From Mytilus californianus (taxonomy: Eukaryota; Mollusca; Bivalvia; Mytilida; Mytilidae): DNA of 64,000 nucleotides. This document shows positions 46,101 to 57,420 of the stretch, one piece after another. Every line of letters begins with the position of its first letter. Within the stretch, counting starts at the first letter, position 1. Below the pieces are notes generated by a model, which saw nothing but the letters and a program-made list of their open reading frames with translations, had not been told where the DNA came from and did no database searches. The stretch lies in NCBI RefSeq assembly GCF_021869535.1, contig NW_026262690.1, positions 17,633,001-17,697,000 on the forward strand. Direction: 5' to 3'. Made by a program: the position numbers and the translations under genes.

Positions 46101-49100
46101 CATTTTTAATTACTAAAGGAACAATGTTGTAAATGTGAATTTGATAAGAATGTTTTAGTTTATTATAAAAACATGCGTTAAGCATATATTATTGTATGTT
46201 TTTATGCCCAAAATTGCCACACATTAATTGGATGGAAATCAACATATATAAGCTGATAAAAATATTCCAGATATGCATCGTCTAATAGGCCAGAAGTTCA
46301 GAACTGTATTCATTCATTTCCGACAAATACGACAGAAAATAATGTAACATAAGAACCGAATGTATCAAATAGAAATGCAATGGTCCATGTATGAATGGTA
46401 GAAAATAAAAACTTCAACGGATACTAAGTATAATGTCATTGCATCTGAGTTCTGTTTTGTCAAGGATCTTAATTGTAATATAAATAAAAAGCGATGTTGG
46501 TTCGTGTCAGTTGGGTAACAAAGAGACAGGCAACAACAAAACGGACATGCAAAAACAGTCCAACAATTATATATTAGTGTCTTCACAATATGTCAAGCTC
46601 TAATCTAGTAGAAAAACATTGTGAATAATTTTGACTACCACTCATAAAGATCAACAATCAACTACAAAATCTTCCAAATAACAAAAAAGGGAAACATTTA
46701 CAAGATAAGATAGTGTTTATCTACCATGTCAGAATTCTGGATCCCAAATAATATCATTCATCTAAATAATGGAATTTATCGAAATCGATTAGAATGCTTA
46801 AAAGTACAATGATTCAATTTTTCATTCCTTTCAGACGTAATTGGATATTTGTTATATTATTATACTTATTCCCCTTGGGTTGGTAAAACAGTGTATATGG
46901 AGGACTTCTATGTGAAACCTGAACATAGAAATAATGGAATAGGTACTAACTTATTAAAGACTGCTGTCAAGGTAAAACAATATGTCATCTAAACTATTTT
47001 TATAATATCTGTGGCAAGAGAGAGGCGAAAGATACCAAAGGGACATTCAAACTCAGAAGTCAAAAATAAACTGACAACGCCATGGCTGAAAAAGAAAAAG
47101 ACCAACAGACGAACAATAGTACACAAAACACAACATAGAAAACTAAAGACTGAGCAACACGAACCCCACCAAAAACTGGGGTGATCTTAGGTGCTCCGTA
47201 AGGGTAAGCAGATCCTGTTCCACATGTGGCACCCGTCGTGTTCCTCGTGTTAGTACAAACCCGGTAATAAGTCTTAATTCGGTAGGTCACATTCGGGGAA
47301 AGGGGACGGGATTGTAGTTACGACAATTGGAAAATATCCGCTGTCATCTGGGAAACGTATATTCCATAACGGTCAACCAACTCGTGATGGCGTCCGTAAA
47401 ATTTATGAAGGGATGATTTCAAGTTCACCACTTGGAACTCTTGGTTTAATAGCTTCTTTGTGAGCAGCAACCCTCTATAAAGGAAATTATGATAGGAAAA
47501 ACAAGCCCTGGAATATCGCACCAACTGGGAGATATATACTCCTTTACAGGCGCTGCTGGAATGTTACTACATATAAATGGAAAGTTCACAATTGGGAAGC
47601 TGAAATCATCCCTTGAAATCAAGTATTCTAAACATGTATACTAAGAAAAGTTGGATCTAAGGATAAGGCATGTCAAAATTAAATGCTGAATATGTGTATT
47701 TGAAAAGAAGTTTTATATTTGTAAAAATGATAATTCCCTTCCTTGGTAGACCTAAAATAGAGGTCATGAAATGACAGTGAATGCAGGGAAATGTTAAAAT
47801 TACTTAACATCATAACAAATTCATGCAAACATGCAGCAAATTAAATGAGAAAAATACTATAAAGCACAAGCATTGACATAAACAAAAGGATATATGTATT
47901 TACAAGAGAAATTATTCTTTTTAATTATGAAATAGGTTATAACTAATTTATTACCTAGTTAAAGATTTATTGCAATATAAAATTGTAGCAATTTAGAAAA
48001 TGAACTAAATTCAAAATATTTTGCAAAAAAGCATCATTCATATTGAACCAATGAACAGTATATTTGGAAACCTAAAGGAGAAGGTATGATAAGACCCCTT
48101 GAATCAAAAGGTATTATAAATCTACCAAAGTATAATAAATCTATCAAATATTATAAATCTAGCAAAGTATTATAAATATACCAAATAACACTTCAGTGGC
48201 GGATCCAGAACTTTTCATAAAGGGGGGGGGGGGGGGGGGGGGGGACGCTGACTGACCTAAGGGGGGCCCGCTCCAGTCATGCTTCAGTGATTCCCTATAT
48301 AACCAACCAAATTTTCCCCACGGAAGGGGGCATCACAAGTGACCTTTCTGCACTATTTAAAGATACCATATTACATCAACTTGTCAATTTATTTATTAAA
48401 CTAACATAAAGAAAATCTTTAATAAATTAACCCTTTTTGAAATTTCAGGGGCCAAATTCATGATAATGGCTGGTATCATACCCCCCTTCATTATAAGTGA
48501 TGCAATAAAGGCAACAGTAGTATACCGCTGTTCGAAATTCATAAATCGATTGAGAAAAAACAAATCCGAGTTACAAACTAAAACTGAGGGAAACACATCA
48601 ACTATAAGAGGAGAACAACGACACAACAGAAACACTAAAATGCAACACACACAGAAACGAACTAAAACATAACAATAGCCAGTTTCCTGACTTGGTACAG
48701 GACATTTAAAAAAAAATGTGGGTTGAACCTGGTTTTGTGGCTAACCAAACCTCCCGCTTTAATGGCAATGTTAAATATAACACTAAAATGGCAACATTAC
48801 ATAATAAGACTACAATACAAATAAATGGAAGAACATACAGGACAGAGAAACACACAAATAAACAATACGATAGAACATTACGACAAGCTAATAGTTATTA
48901 AAGGTACGAGGTAATAGCAAGTATTTTGCTTGGACAATAATTCCACCAACCACTGATAAAAAGAACAATATATCATTAAGCACATATACATGTTTAATGA
49001 TTTTATATGTGTTTTTGTAATTTAGGTATTTCTGGATACTCACTGCAATTGTATGGAATGGGCAGTACCATGCTGGAATAAAGTGGCTGTCGATTATTAC

Positions 49101-49193
49101 AAGCAAAAAGGAGCTATTAATCTGACTGAAACTGAACAACTTCATATATATAGACTTACAGAAGAAGCAATGCAGAATTTATTGAGTAAATAA
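37103..49193 (+). CDS. Diamine acetyltransferase-like protein, gene 2, five exons
   Basis: Predicted coding exons are 37103-37174, 43960-44011, 45892-45957, 46835-46971 and 49026-49193. All have GT-AG borders with the same phases as gene 1 (0, 1, 1, 0), again giving 164 aa. It has the same SSAT-type GNAT fold: DGFGNNSLFHCLVAEV (46-61), YYYTYSPWVGKTVYMEDFYV (71-90), the acetyl-CoA loop R95-N-N-G-I-G100, and VDYYKQKGAINLTETE, with Y134 in the catalytic-tyrosine position. The loop is RNNGIG rather than the RGxGIG seen in gene 1 and human SAT1, and exon 5 is cysteine- and tryptophan-rich (HCNCMEWAVPCWN). It is a diverged tandem paralogue, probably still active since the glycines G98 and G100 are kept, but substrate preference may differ. 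Intron 1 is 6.8 kb and ends inside a transposon. Confidence 0.9.
38316..38405. repeat. Long inverted repeat (hairpin) in gene 2 intron 1
   Basis: TAGTCTATGGAAAGGTATAT and TACTATGAAATT are mirrored by AATTTCATAGTATATACC and TTTTCATAGACTA. Arms are about 36 bp with few mismatches and a loop of about 18 bp. A related half-site occurs near 39493 (TATGTACTATGAAAATTAGA). It may be a foldback MITE. Confidence 0.8.
41540..41705 (-). mobile_element. Family-A internal fragment in gene 2 intron 1
   Basis: Reverse complement of the family-A middle: ACAGTATAGTCGGCTTTATA, ATTCAAACGAGAAA, TTTACGAAAAACAAATATG. Both ends are missing. Confidence 0.65.
42654..43950 (+). mobile_element. Transposon with ~160-bp tandem core, reaching the gene 2 exon 2 acceptor
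   Basis: The left end is TACGGCCGC, an A run, then GCGGTCGTATATTGG and a GTCGTCGTC microsatellite. About six monomers of roughly 160 bp follow, each with TGTATGGATCTCTCTGAAAT and GGGGCCAAAAA, then a G-rich tract at 43656-43690. The right end is TCGACCTCTGCGGTCGTGTC and GCGCCCCAGCGGAGC. GCGGTCGT occurs at both ends. It ends about 10-15 bp before exon 2 of gene 2. Similar tandem-core, non-coding elements occur at 57326 and 63410. Confidence 0.7.
46985..47625 (-). mobile_element. Family-B RT element remnant in gene 2 intron 4
   Basis: On the minus strand it reads SSLHKFYGRHHELVDRYG and KKLLNQEFQVV, matching the C-terminus of the 17481-18454 element, then the same 3' UTR words (GGTGCCACATGTGG, ACCCCACCAAAAACTG in plus orientation) and the TATCTTTCG end. 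It is 5' truncated near LYDKRDDF and frameshifted. Confidence 0.8.
48215..48245. repeat. Long G homopolymer tract
   Basis: About 25 consecutive G, with an AAGGGG-type start. Similar G or C runs lie at 40576-40590, 43656-43690 and 58730-58746. Exact lengths in any assembly are unreliable. Confidence 0.8.
48503..48885 (-). mobile_element. Family-D retroelement tail in gene 2 intron 4
   Basis: Second copy of the 15985-16465 family, ending 140 bp before exon 5. Shares GGCAACAGTAGTATACCGC, CATAAATCGATTGAG and GTGGGTTGAACCTGG. Confidence 0.75.
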
Positions 49194-49569
49194 ACAGGAA
49201 AATCGTTTTACTTTAATGGAGGCAGCAGGCGTATTTAAGAAGAGTTATACGAGAATGTAGAAGGGAATTTGTTTCCCAAAATATTGTGCTTATTTGTCAT
49301 CACATTGTAAATATTTCATATTGTATTTACGGGATAGTTTTAAAATTATATTGGTAGGTAATTGTACATTAGGCAACCTTTTTATGTTATAAAATGTATA
49401 TAAGTCGATGTAAAATATAAGGCAAAGTTATAGACTTCATCTTGTTTCATATTCCTCCTATTTTCTTTTGCATGAAATAGTTGCCACTGGAAGTTTCAGC
49501 AACCAACAATAATCTGTTTCCTTATCTAATGATTCAAACTTCACAATATTTGTTTTATGAAAAACAGCT

Positions 49570-49716
49570 CCCAGGGGCCTTTTAAAAGGGCATGCGGTAT
49601 GGGTTTAACCCATTGTTGAAGGCCGTACAGTGACCTTTAGTTGTTAATTTGTGTCATTTGGTCTCTTTTGGACAGTTGTCACATTAACAATCATACCACA
49701 TCTTCTTATTTTTATA
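49570..49716 (+). mobile_element. Family-A tail fragment downstream of gene 2
   Basis: GAAGGCCGTACAGTGACC and ACAATCATACCACATCTTC mark a 5'-truncated copy. Confidence 0.7.
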
Positions 49717-50046
49717 CTTAATGGGTTTCAAATTTCGTCAAATTATTTTTTCCCATACAGAGAAATCTGATTTTCAAAAGTGTATATCATCCAGGATTAT
49801 GCAATAAGTCAACTTTATAGATTATATAAAGTATTCACATTCTTTATGAAATTGACATTGATGGACTGACAAGGAAAAGGTGAGTTTAATTCGTGCAATT
49901 TGAGAAAATGATACAAGTACATATAAATAATGACTTCAGAATTTAAGATGAGAGTTCTTATTATTCCGACTCGTATTTAGTTGCTTTTTTACACAATGAT
50001 AAAGTTAAAATATTTATAAATTTACAACAAATGATGATGCACTTAA

Positions 50047-50436
50047 GGATGTTCGCTCCTCTTGTTTTTGATTTTTTGTCAGATATTCGGAATCCTCTGG
50101 TTTTGTCCATAGTTTTTCCATTAAGAAATTTTGTCCACTAACCCCTACTTTTCTTTTCATAATTTTATTACATATAGTTTAAAAAGCATATTTGAAAATC
50201 TTATAAAATCCTTGTTATTTTTTCAATGTTTTTGAAAGAAAAACGGTGCCAATGTTAAATGTATGAAAAATCTAGAGAGAATCATTTCCCGCCAAATTTT
50301 CAATGGCTTATATCTCGAAAACAAGCACACGGACCCTTCATTTTTTTCTGCTTTTTTAGTTCCTTCATTTATATACTATCAATTTATGACAGTCTTTCAA
50401 AAAGCTTGTTATTTTGAAACAGAGTAGCGAACATCC
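50047..50436. mobile_element. MITE with TTAA (or TA) target duplication
   Basis: Inverted termini GGATGTTCGCT and AGCGAACATCC, 390 bp apart, each flanked by TTAA (50043-50046 and 50437-50440). TTAA would fit a piggyBac-type element; reading TA as the duplication would fit Tc1/mariner. No ORF is visible, so it is non-autonomous. Confidence 0.75.
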
Positions 50437-50589
50437 TTAAATAACTTTTAGAGAAATAATCTAGCCTGATTTTGCAACTTATGATAAATATCATAATCAG
50501 GTAAACAAATAATTCTAGGAGAGGAATTTGTATTAGTGACTTGTCACTTGTTTTCCAATCTTGCATTGCGTTGCTGTACGTTTTTATTT

Positions 50590-51099
50590 TAATACACTAC
50601 AAACCTATGTGATATTTAGTTAAACCACTACAAACATGTGTGATATTACAGTTAAGCCACTACAAACATATGTGATATTTCCGTCAAACCACTACAAACA
50701 TATGTGATATTTCAGATAGACCACTATTAAAATATGTGAAATTTCAGATGAACCACTACAAAGACGTGTGATATTTCAGATAAACCACTACAAACATATG
50801 TGATATTGTAGATAAACCACTGCAAATATATGTGATATTGTAGATATACCACTGCAAATATATGTGATATTGTAGATATACCACTACAAACATATGTGAT
50901 ATTGTAGATATACCACTACAAATATATATGATATTGTAGATATACCACTGCAAATATATGTGATATTGTAGATATACCACTACAAACATATGTGATATTG
51001 TAGATAAACCACTACATATATATTTGATATTGTAGATAAACCACTACAAACATATGTGATATTTCAGATAAACCACTCCAAATATATGTGATATTGTAG
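50590..51099 (+). repeat. 32-bp splice-acceptor minisatellite in the partial gene copy
   Basis: About 16 units of the gene 1 intron 3 family, but most distal units read GATATTGTAG instead of GATATTTCAG. The array abuts the exon-4 remnant, whose own acceptor is also TTGTAG. Confidence 0.92.
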
Positions 51100-52025
51100 A
51101 TAAACCACTTCTTGTCGGATATGCTTTGTATCATTACACATACTCTACATGGGAGGGTAGGAGTATTTACATGGGAGATCTATATGTTAAACCGGAATTC
51201 AAAAAGAAAATTGAAAATATAGTTAAATCTTATGTTCCTAAAATGCGCGCTACAATAGCCTAAGTAAGAAATTATCGTAAAAACTGTACAATATGGTGTA
51301 TGAAAGAATAGCATCTATAGTTTTTTTGCCATATTGTCCAATACATTGAATGCAATACAGTATAAAAAAATGACAACTATTTATTAAAAAAAAAACATTG
51401 ATTGCTAGAAGATAATTCAAACATTAAAATAATTAAATATTTTCTTTATTCTTCATTTACTGAAAGTTCATTTCATAAGGAATGTGAATATGAATAAAAG
51501 GGAATGGGGTTTAAAAAAACGTCTATGCGACAGCATTCTTACAACACAAAGTCACATCAAATCAAAGTACATCAACAATATACAAGAGTCCATACAATAT
51601 GTTAAGTTACATTCGCCTCGACTTCAGCCAAGAAAAATGTAAATACATTGAACAGAGATTAAAAGATCTGACCAGCCTTCAGCCATCTTATCTCGTTCAG
51701 TGATATAATAAAATGTACAAGAGAGAATAATTAAACAATAAAACTCAGAAATACAATGCCTTTATACCTGTATAACATAGACAAAACTAAATATTATATA
51801 TACAATGCTCACAGTTTCTGTGAACATACTAACTGTGCTCTACGTCTAATATCATGCATCCCACACTAATCTATCACTGTTGTGTTAACATGAATTATGA
51901 TTAATATGGTCATGATTATAAATTAATTGTTTACGAAATTTTGCATTTTTCGAACTTTCTACCCCAGGTATAGATTATTTTAGCTGTATTTAGCAAAACA
52001 TTTAAAAATTTTGGGTTCTCAATGC

Positions 52026-52121
52026 ACTTAACTTCGTACTTTATTTGGCCTTTTTAACTTTTTTGGGGTCTTTTGTAGACGAAACGCGCGTCTGGCGTAT
52101 AAAATTTTAATCCTGGTATCT
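52026..52121 (+). repeat. Dispersed repeat end inserted in the partial gene copy
   Basis: Same family as 35895-36003. It lies in the intron-4-like part of the pseudogene and has no counterpart in gene 1 intron 4, so it came after the duplication. Confidence 0.7.
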
Positions 52122-52854
52122 ATGATTTTATCTATAGCATGCACATTTTGCTTTTCGCATTTATGTGTTTGTTATCAACGTTTTAGCAACCATAGAAACC
52201 TATAAAAACAAAGTAAAATCATCGAAAAAAAAACACCTTTTTTATTTCAAATATGAATAGAGATGCAGTGTCCGCGGCTAGATTTTGTTGTGTTAAATTG
52301 GAATGTTAATTCGATAGACTACTACAAACAGAAAAGTGCTTTTGATTTGACCGGGACATGAAAATGACATCTATTTCGTATGAAAGCGTTCATAACTTTA
52401 AGCAACAGTTGTAAATGAATATATACTGACATCACAGTAGACATATGCCCACCCCGCGTTTTTACAAGAGATGGTGTGTAAAATGTAAAATAGAAAAAAT
52501 ACCGAACTCCACGGAAAATTCAAAACGGAAAGTCCTTTAAAAATGTCAAAATCAAAAGCTCAAACACATCAAACAAATGGAAAACAACTGTCACTTATTT
52601 GTACGTCAATCATTCCCGTATCACCTCAATTGAATTTATAAAAAATAGCATTATTAATATAAACAATAATTAAGTCTTTTCTCGGTGTTTTGTAAATAAA
52701 TAATTCAGTTACATAAATTAACAAGCGCACAATATATGTTAATAGTGATGTTAGGTTGCTGTCTCGTTTACCCTCACATCGCGTTTCGTTCATCAAGATC
52801 TGACGCACCTGATTGTTTATATATGAAGGTTTGGGTGATGTTAGGGAATAATGG

Positions 52855-53130
52855 GCAAACAATAAAGAATAGAGAAAATGAGCCCCAAAACATTTAAAAA
52901 AATTAATTAAGGGTACTTAAATGTAAAGAATAGAGAATAATAAGCAAAATAGATAAAGAATAAAGAAAATCGGCTAACAAATAAGGAATATAGAATATCG
53001 GGGTGCTTACATATGTCCAAATATAGAGGATAGAGAATAATGAAGTGCTAAAACATATCCAATTATAAAGAATAGAGAATAATGGGCAAAATATATAAAA
53101 ATTAGAGAGAAAAACGGCCTACAAAATTAA
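52855..53130 (+). repeat. Degenerate array of AAAGAATAGAGAATAATGGG words
   Basis: The word recurs irregularly about eight times. A short version at 34165-34200 (GAATAGAGAATAATTTGG) lies at the matching place downstream of gene 1, so this array expanded in the copy. Confidence 0.7.
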
Positions 53131-53439
53131 AGAATACAGATATGAAATCCCCTATATAGACCATCATATATATTGTGTAATTACGTTTCAGACGAAATTG
53201 AATAGAAAGTATATTTTACGAGTTTTTGCTTATCTTGCATGGTGTCATTACATAGCTACATTTGTAGGTATTTTAACCAAACCATTTTTTAAAATCATGC
53301 TACAATGCATTTGATTGTTTTGTATGTTAAAACCAAATTGGAGAAATGTCTTATGATCTTTAATTACATGGGTTCGCTATTTGTACGACAGTTTCCTGAC
53401 TGAGATTACTATTATTTATAACACATGTAAATAAACTCA

Positions 53440-53560
53440 TCATGCAGAGATACCAGGATTGAAATTTTGTATTTGCGCCAGACGCGCGTTTCGTCTACAA
53501 AAGACTCTTCAGTGACGCTCGAATCAAAAAAAGTTAAAAAGGCCAAATAATTGTGACAAA
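53440..53560 (-). repeat. Dispersed repeat end, minus orientation
   Basis: Reverse complement of the same family: GATACCAGGATTGAAATTTT, CCAGACGCGCGTTTCGTCTA and AAAAGTTAAAAAGGCCAAAT occur in order. Confidence 0.7.
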
Positions 53561-53875
53561 AATACAGTTGAAGCATAAGACAATATTTGTAATTCATTGT
53601 TTAATTGAAATCCATCATAAATTACCCGTTTGAACAATACGTTAACGAAAACTTCATTAAAAATCATCACTTTATCCTTGGTTGCTCTTCTTACCTTACC
53701 TTACCGCTGAATCTTTCTCCGTCCTTCAGGACAACCTCTTAGTAGAGTACAATAGTATATATGACCCTCCACCATCCAAAATATCATACAAATATGTATT
53801 TACAGTTTATATACAAGTCCGCAATTGGTAGTTTAATTGTTATCACTAGTTCTGTTAAATCAGTTTAATACTCAA

Positions 53876-54253
53876 TCAGTATACACTTATTTTGAATGTT
53901 TCTTCTGCATACTTAAGGGTTCTGGCTCTTATAGTATGCAGTTCATACAATTTTCTGGATATTAATTCACATAGTTGTTCTGTTTTTCTATCCAATAATA
54001 AATCTGAATTCTGATGTCTAAGTTTAGTACAATCCATAATTAATTGTGTCTGGGTATTTGCAGACAATTTATAAAAGGAAATGGATGCATCTTTAAGTAT
54101 ATTATCTTCAATTTGATTTATGAAGGGACTTTTTATAGGTTCTAGAACCTTACATTTTAATAGTAGATGTTCAATGTCTTCGTCTTCATCATCACAGAGT
54201 TTACACAAAGGAGATTTACTTTTTGTAAAGCTAGCACGTTTGTTTTGTGTCAT
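53876..54253 (-). pseudogene. Non-LTR retrotransposon C-terminal fragment with zinc-knuckle
   Basis: An open stretch of 125 codons contains CKLCDDEDEDIEHLLLKC, the Cys-Cys-His-Cys pattern found at the C-terminus of some non-LTR retrotransposon polyproteins, followed by a helical tail. No RT domain is joined to it here, so it is a fragment. Confidence 0.65.
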
Positions 54254-54561
54254 AAAAGTTCCTGTGACTAATTTAAGTTTGATCGCAATCGATAGCGCAC
54301 CTTTCTTCGGGGTCCGCGCTATTGGTATATACAGTGTACGAATTCATTCATTTGTTGCCCAAAAAGGCGCAAGCCAGGGCCGGCCGTGTGAGGTCTTTAT
54401 AGCCAGTCAAGGTTGTTAAAAACCCACATAAGTAAACATTTGTTATTTGGCTGTTGATGGTTACGCATCGGAAAGTGAATACCAGCAAATAAAGAAGGTT
54501 TAACTGAGAAGTTAGTAAACCAATAAGTTCAAGTTGAAAGCTTGCGGTTTGAAGCAAGCAG

Positions 54562-54916
54562 TTAAGAAGCTACCGGGTTGTTCTGAAACTGTAATTTCCC
54601 ACTGGAATGTTCATAGTCCCTCGAACGGGTAGCCTGTGCGGATTGTCTCTTGAGAACATTCAGCTGTTGTGATGCCTTTCTACACAAGTTACTTATATGT
54701 GCATCAAATTTTAGTTGGTAATCAATATCAATTCCAAGTAACTGGACGGTTTCTTCACATGATATAATATTTTGCTGAATTTGTATAGATGGATTTTTTG
54801 CAAAGGTTCTTTTCCCTACAGCAATAACTTGAAATTTATCAGGATTTGCCTGCATCTTATTTTCTTTAAACCAATCAATCAGCACTTGAGACTCAGATTC
54901 TAATATAGATACGAGA
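54562..54916 (-). pseudogene. Non-LTR RT fragment, minus arm of an inverted pair
   Basis: Encodes DWFKENKMQANPDKF, LLGIDIDYQLKFDAHISN and CRKASQQLNVLKR (RT thumb region). After KR the sequence leaves the element. The stretch 54648-54916 is nearly the reverse complement of 54960-55226. Confidence 0.85.
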
Positions 54917-54959
54917 TGGTCATAACTATTAGCTCAAATAATTATGACGTCTTGGAAGG

Positions 54960-56108
54960 CTATCTACATTAGGATCTGAGTCTCAAGTGCTGATTGATTG
55001 GTTTAAAGAAAATAAGATGCAGGCAAATCCTGATAAATTTCAAGTTATTGCTGTAGGGAAAAGAACCTTTGCAAAAAATCCATCTATACAAATTCAGCAA
55101 AATATTTTATCATGTGAAGAAACCGTTAATTTACTAGGAATTGATATTGATTACCAACTAAAATTTGATGCACATATAAGTAACTTGTGTAGAAAGGCAT
55201 CACAACAGCTGAATGTTCTCAAGAGAATTGGATCCTTTTTAAACAGATTAAATAAACTTACAATTTTTCATACTTTCATTTTGAGTAATTTTAATTTTTG
55301 CCCTTTGGCTTGGCATTTTTGTACAGAGAAAAATTCTAAAAAACTGGAAAAAATACAAGAGAGAGCATTAAGATTTGTATATGACGACTACCGGGTATTT
55401 ATCATCCTCTGAAACTCTTCTTGAGAACGCAAAGGTTCCAACCCTACAAGTAAGACGCACCAGGACAATGGCACTTGAGACTGATAAAATTTTAAATAAT
55501 TTGGCTCCTTTATGCTTACAAAATTTGCTCCAAATTAAACACACTAAATATTCTTTTAGATACAGTAATATTTTGGAAATACCACAGGTAAGAACTACCT
55601 CATATGGAAAAAAACTTTTAGCTTTGCTGCTGTTTCTTTATGGAATAGCTTACCAGACCATTTCAGGACTGTTAACAGCTTCTCACATTTTAGAAGACTT
55701 GTTCAGTCCTTGAGTGGAACAGACTGTTTTTGATCTGCCTGTAGGTAATTTGTGTTACATTATTTATGCTTTTTATGCTGCATTAACAGCTTGCATTGCA
55801 ACTGAAATTTTGTTTTTACATTTTAATAATTACAAGATTTGAAACTTTTACTTTATAAATTATTTTAAAAATTTTAAACTGCAAATTTTTAAAATTATTC
55901 CTGTATTAGTGCTTCATATATATGTTTTGGCATTTAGCAAGATGCATGTATATGCTAGAGTTAAATGTGGTCCTGTTTTTTATTATTTATTTGCATGCTG
56001 CATGCCTTGTTTTATTTGTTATTGCATATGTTTTTATATTCGGTGAAAAGCTCATTAGAGCTTATGTTTGTATGTTTGTCAATATGCCGAATCAAAATAA
56101 AGTTTGAC
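54960..56108 (+). mobile_element. 5'-truncated non-LTR retrotransposon (CR1/Jockey-like)
   Basis: The same RT thumb sequence as the minus arm continues here through LTIFHTFILSNFNFCPLAWH and ERALRFVYDDY. It then goes, after a frameshift near 55390, to VPTLQVRRTRTMALETDKIL and NNLAPLCLQNLLQIKH. Another frameshift precedes the typical end SLSGTDCF-stop near 55731. The 3' UTR ends AATAAAGTTTGACTTACTTACTT. Truncated and frameshifted, hence inactive. Confidence 0.85.
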
Positions 56109-56199
56109 TTACTTACTTTTTAGTATATATATATAAAGTTATGTGTATCTTCTCATAAGTTACAAATAGAACTAGGTAGATATCAGGGTATTTATTCCC

Positions 56200-56490
56200 T
56201 GACTTAACAGAATATGTAATAAATGTTCTTCCAACACTGTCGAAGACGAGGCTCATTTTCTTTTTGATTGCAACAAATTTGAGGATGATAGAAATTATAT
56301 GTTAGCTAGCATTGCAAAATGTAATTCTTATTTTAATAATATGAGCAGTCACAACAAAATCATCTGGTTATTTAGTGTAGAAAATGTTAGTATATGTAAT
56401 TTTATATACAAACATCTTCCTTAGTGAATATTATTTAATGGGAATCTATATGTGTATGTACATTTGATTGGACATCTTAGAAATAAATAT
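56200..56490 (+). pseudogene. 3' end of a second non-LTR retrotransposon
   Basis: An open frame from about 56208 to a stop near 56422 encodes RICNKCSSNTVEDEAHFLFD followed by CNKFEDDRNYML, again a CxxC...H...C knuckle close to the C-terminus. It is a different family from the 53876 fragment. Confidence 0.7.
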
Positions 56491-56514
56491 TGATCTGAAT
56501 ACTAGTTAATTTTT

Positions 56515-56545
<31 letters not shown>

Positions 56546-56546
56546 G
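56515..56546. repeat. (TA)n microsatellite
   Basis: About 13 TA dinucleotides with minor interruptions. Confidence 0.9.
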
Positions 56547-56861
56547 TTAATAGAATACATAATTTATTCAAATGTTCTCTTATATCATTAAGACATCGTC
56601 CCCTGGTATCAACTGCATTAAAGTTACCTATGATGCTACCTTGTTTGCTTTTGATACAGGTAGGAACGAGACATTTACACATATTTGACATGCCTATGGT
56701 CCATAAGGTATCGCCCCCTGGTGTCAGCTGCCTTTAGGAAACCATAATGCTTTTCTATTTGCTGCTGACACAGGATGGCCCGTAGACATGCTTAACTTTT
56801 TTTTTGCTTGTTGATTATATGTTTATCTAAACTAATTATGTGCTATATATATATATGTATA

Positions 56862-57120
56862 AAATTGAGAATAGAAATGGGGAATGTGTCAAAGAGACAA
56901 CAACCCGACCATAGAGCAGACAACAGCCGAAGGCCACCAATGGGTCTTCAATGCAGCGAGAAACTCACGCACCCGAAGGCGTCCTTCAGCTGGCCCCTAA
57001 ACAAATATGTATACTAGTTCAGTGATAATGGACGTCATACTAAACTCCAAATTATACACAAGAAACTAAAATTAAAAATGATACAAGACTAACAAAGGCC
57101 AGAGGCTCCTGACTTGGGAT
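56862..57120 (-). mobile_element. Family-C retroelement tail
   Basis: Nearly identical to 22965-23230, ending at the same core (GCTCCTGACTTGGGA), after which the two diverge. Confidence 0.8.
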
Positions 57121-57420
57121 ATCTATTTTGTCTATTTGTTTGTTGTCAGTATATCAATCACACTTGCATTATATATTTAAAATTATAAGTTCTTTGTCTA
57201 TATATTACTTTAAGAACTTAAATTGTTCTTTATTTTTTTTTTTATTTCATTGTTTGTATTGTATTGTGAATTGTATTTATGTCTAATTCCTGGTATTTCC
57301 TTATCTTATGAACTAAACATCATAGTTTTTGTCTCACCTTGACGGAGTCAAAAAGTGAGTCTTAGGTATACTGTTCCAGCAGTGCAGCGTGAAATAAATG
57401 AAAACAACGCAATATAAGTT

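Larger units (their letters stand above)
50584..52409 (+). pseudogene. Partial, broken third acetyltransferase copy (exon 4 and exon 5 remnants)
   Basis: An exon-4-like block starts at 51100 after a TTGTAG acceptor and encodes [20 protein letters not shown] followed by RSIYMGDLYVKP. Homology to gene 1 stops at about 51195, before the acetyl-CoA loop, and the frame runs into unrelated sequence ending at a stop near 51260. An exon-5-like block lies at about 52251-52409. It has lost the acceptor AG context and has a TGA in the middle (FDLTGT then stop). No exon 1-3 equivalents were found upstream. A short copy of the 32-bp array (50590-51099) precedes exon 4, and one unit of the intron 4 repeat lies near 51660. 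This is a duplicated fragment of gene 1, not a processed copy, since intron sequence is retained. Confidence 0.85.
50584..53400 (+). repeat. Segmental duplication of gene 1 3' half plus downstream DNA
   Basis: Collinear similarity can be followed from the intron 3 array and exon 4 through intron 4 (CGCCTCGACT region, GTGATATAATAA region), exon 5 and its 3' flank. It then continues into intergenic blocks: 53239-53290 matches 34265-34312, and 53291-53400 matches 36840-36960 upstream of gene 2. Large deletions separate the blocks in the copy. Confidence 0.75.
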
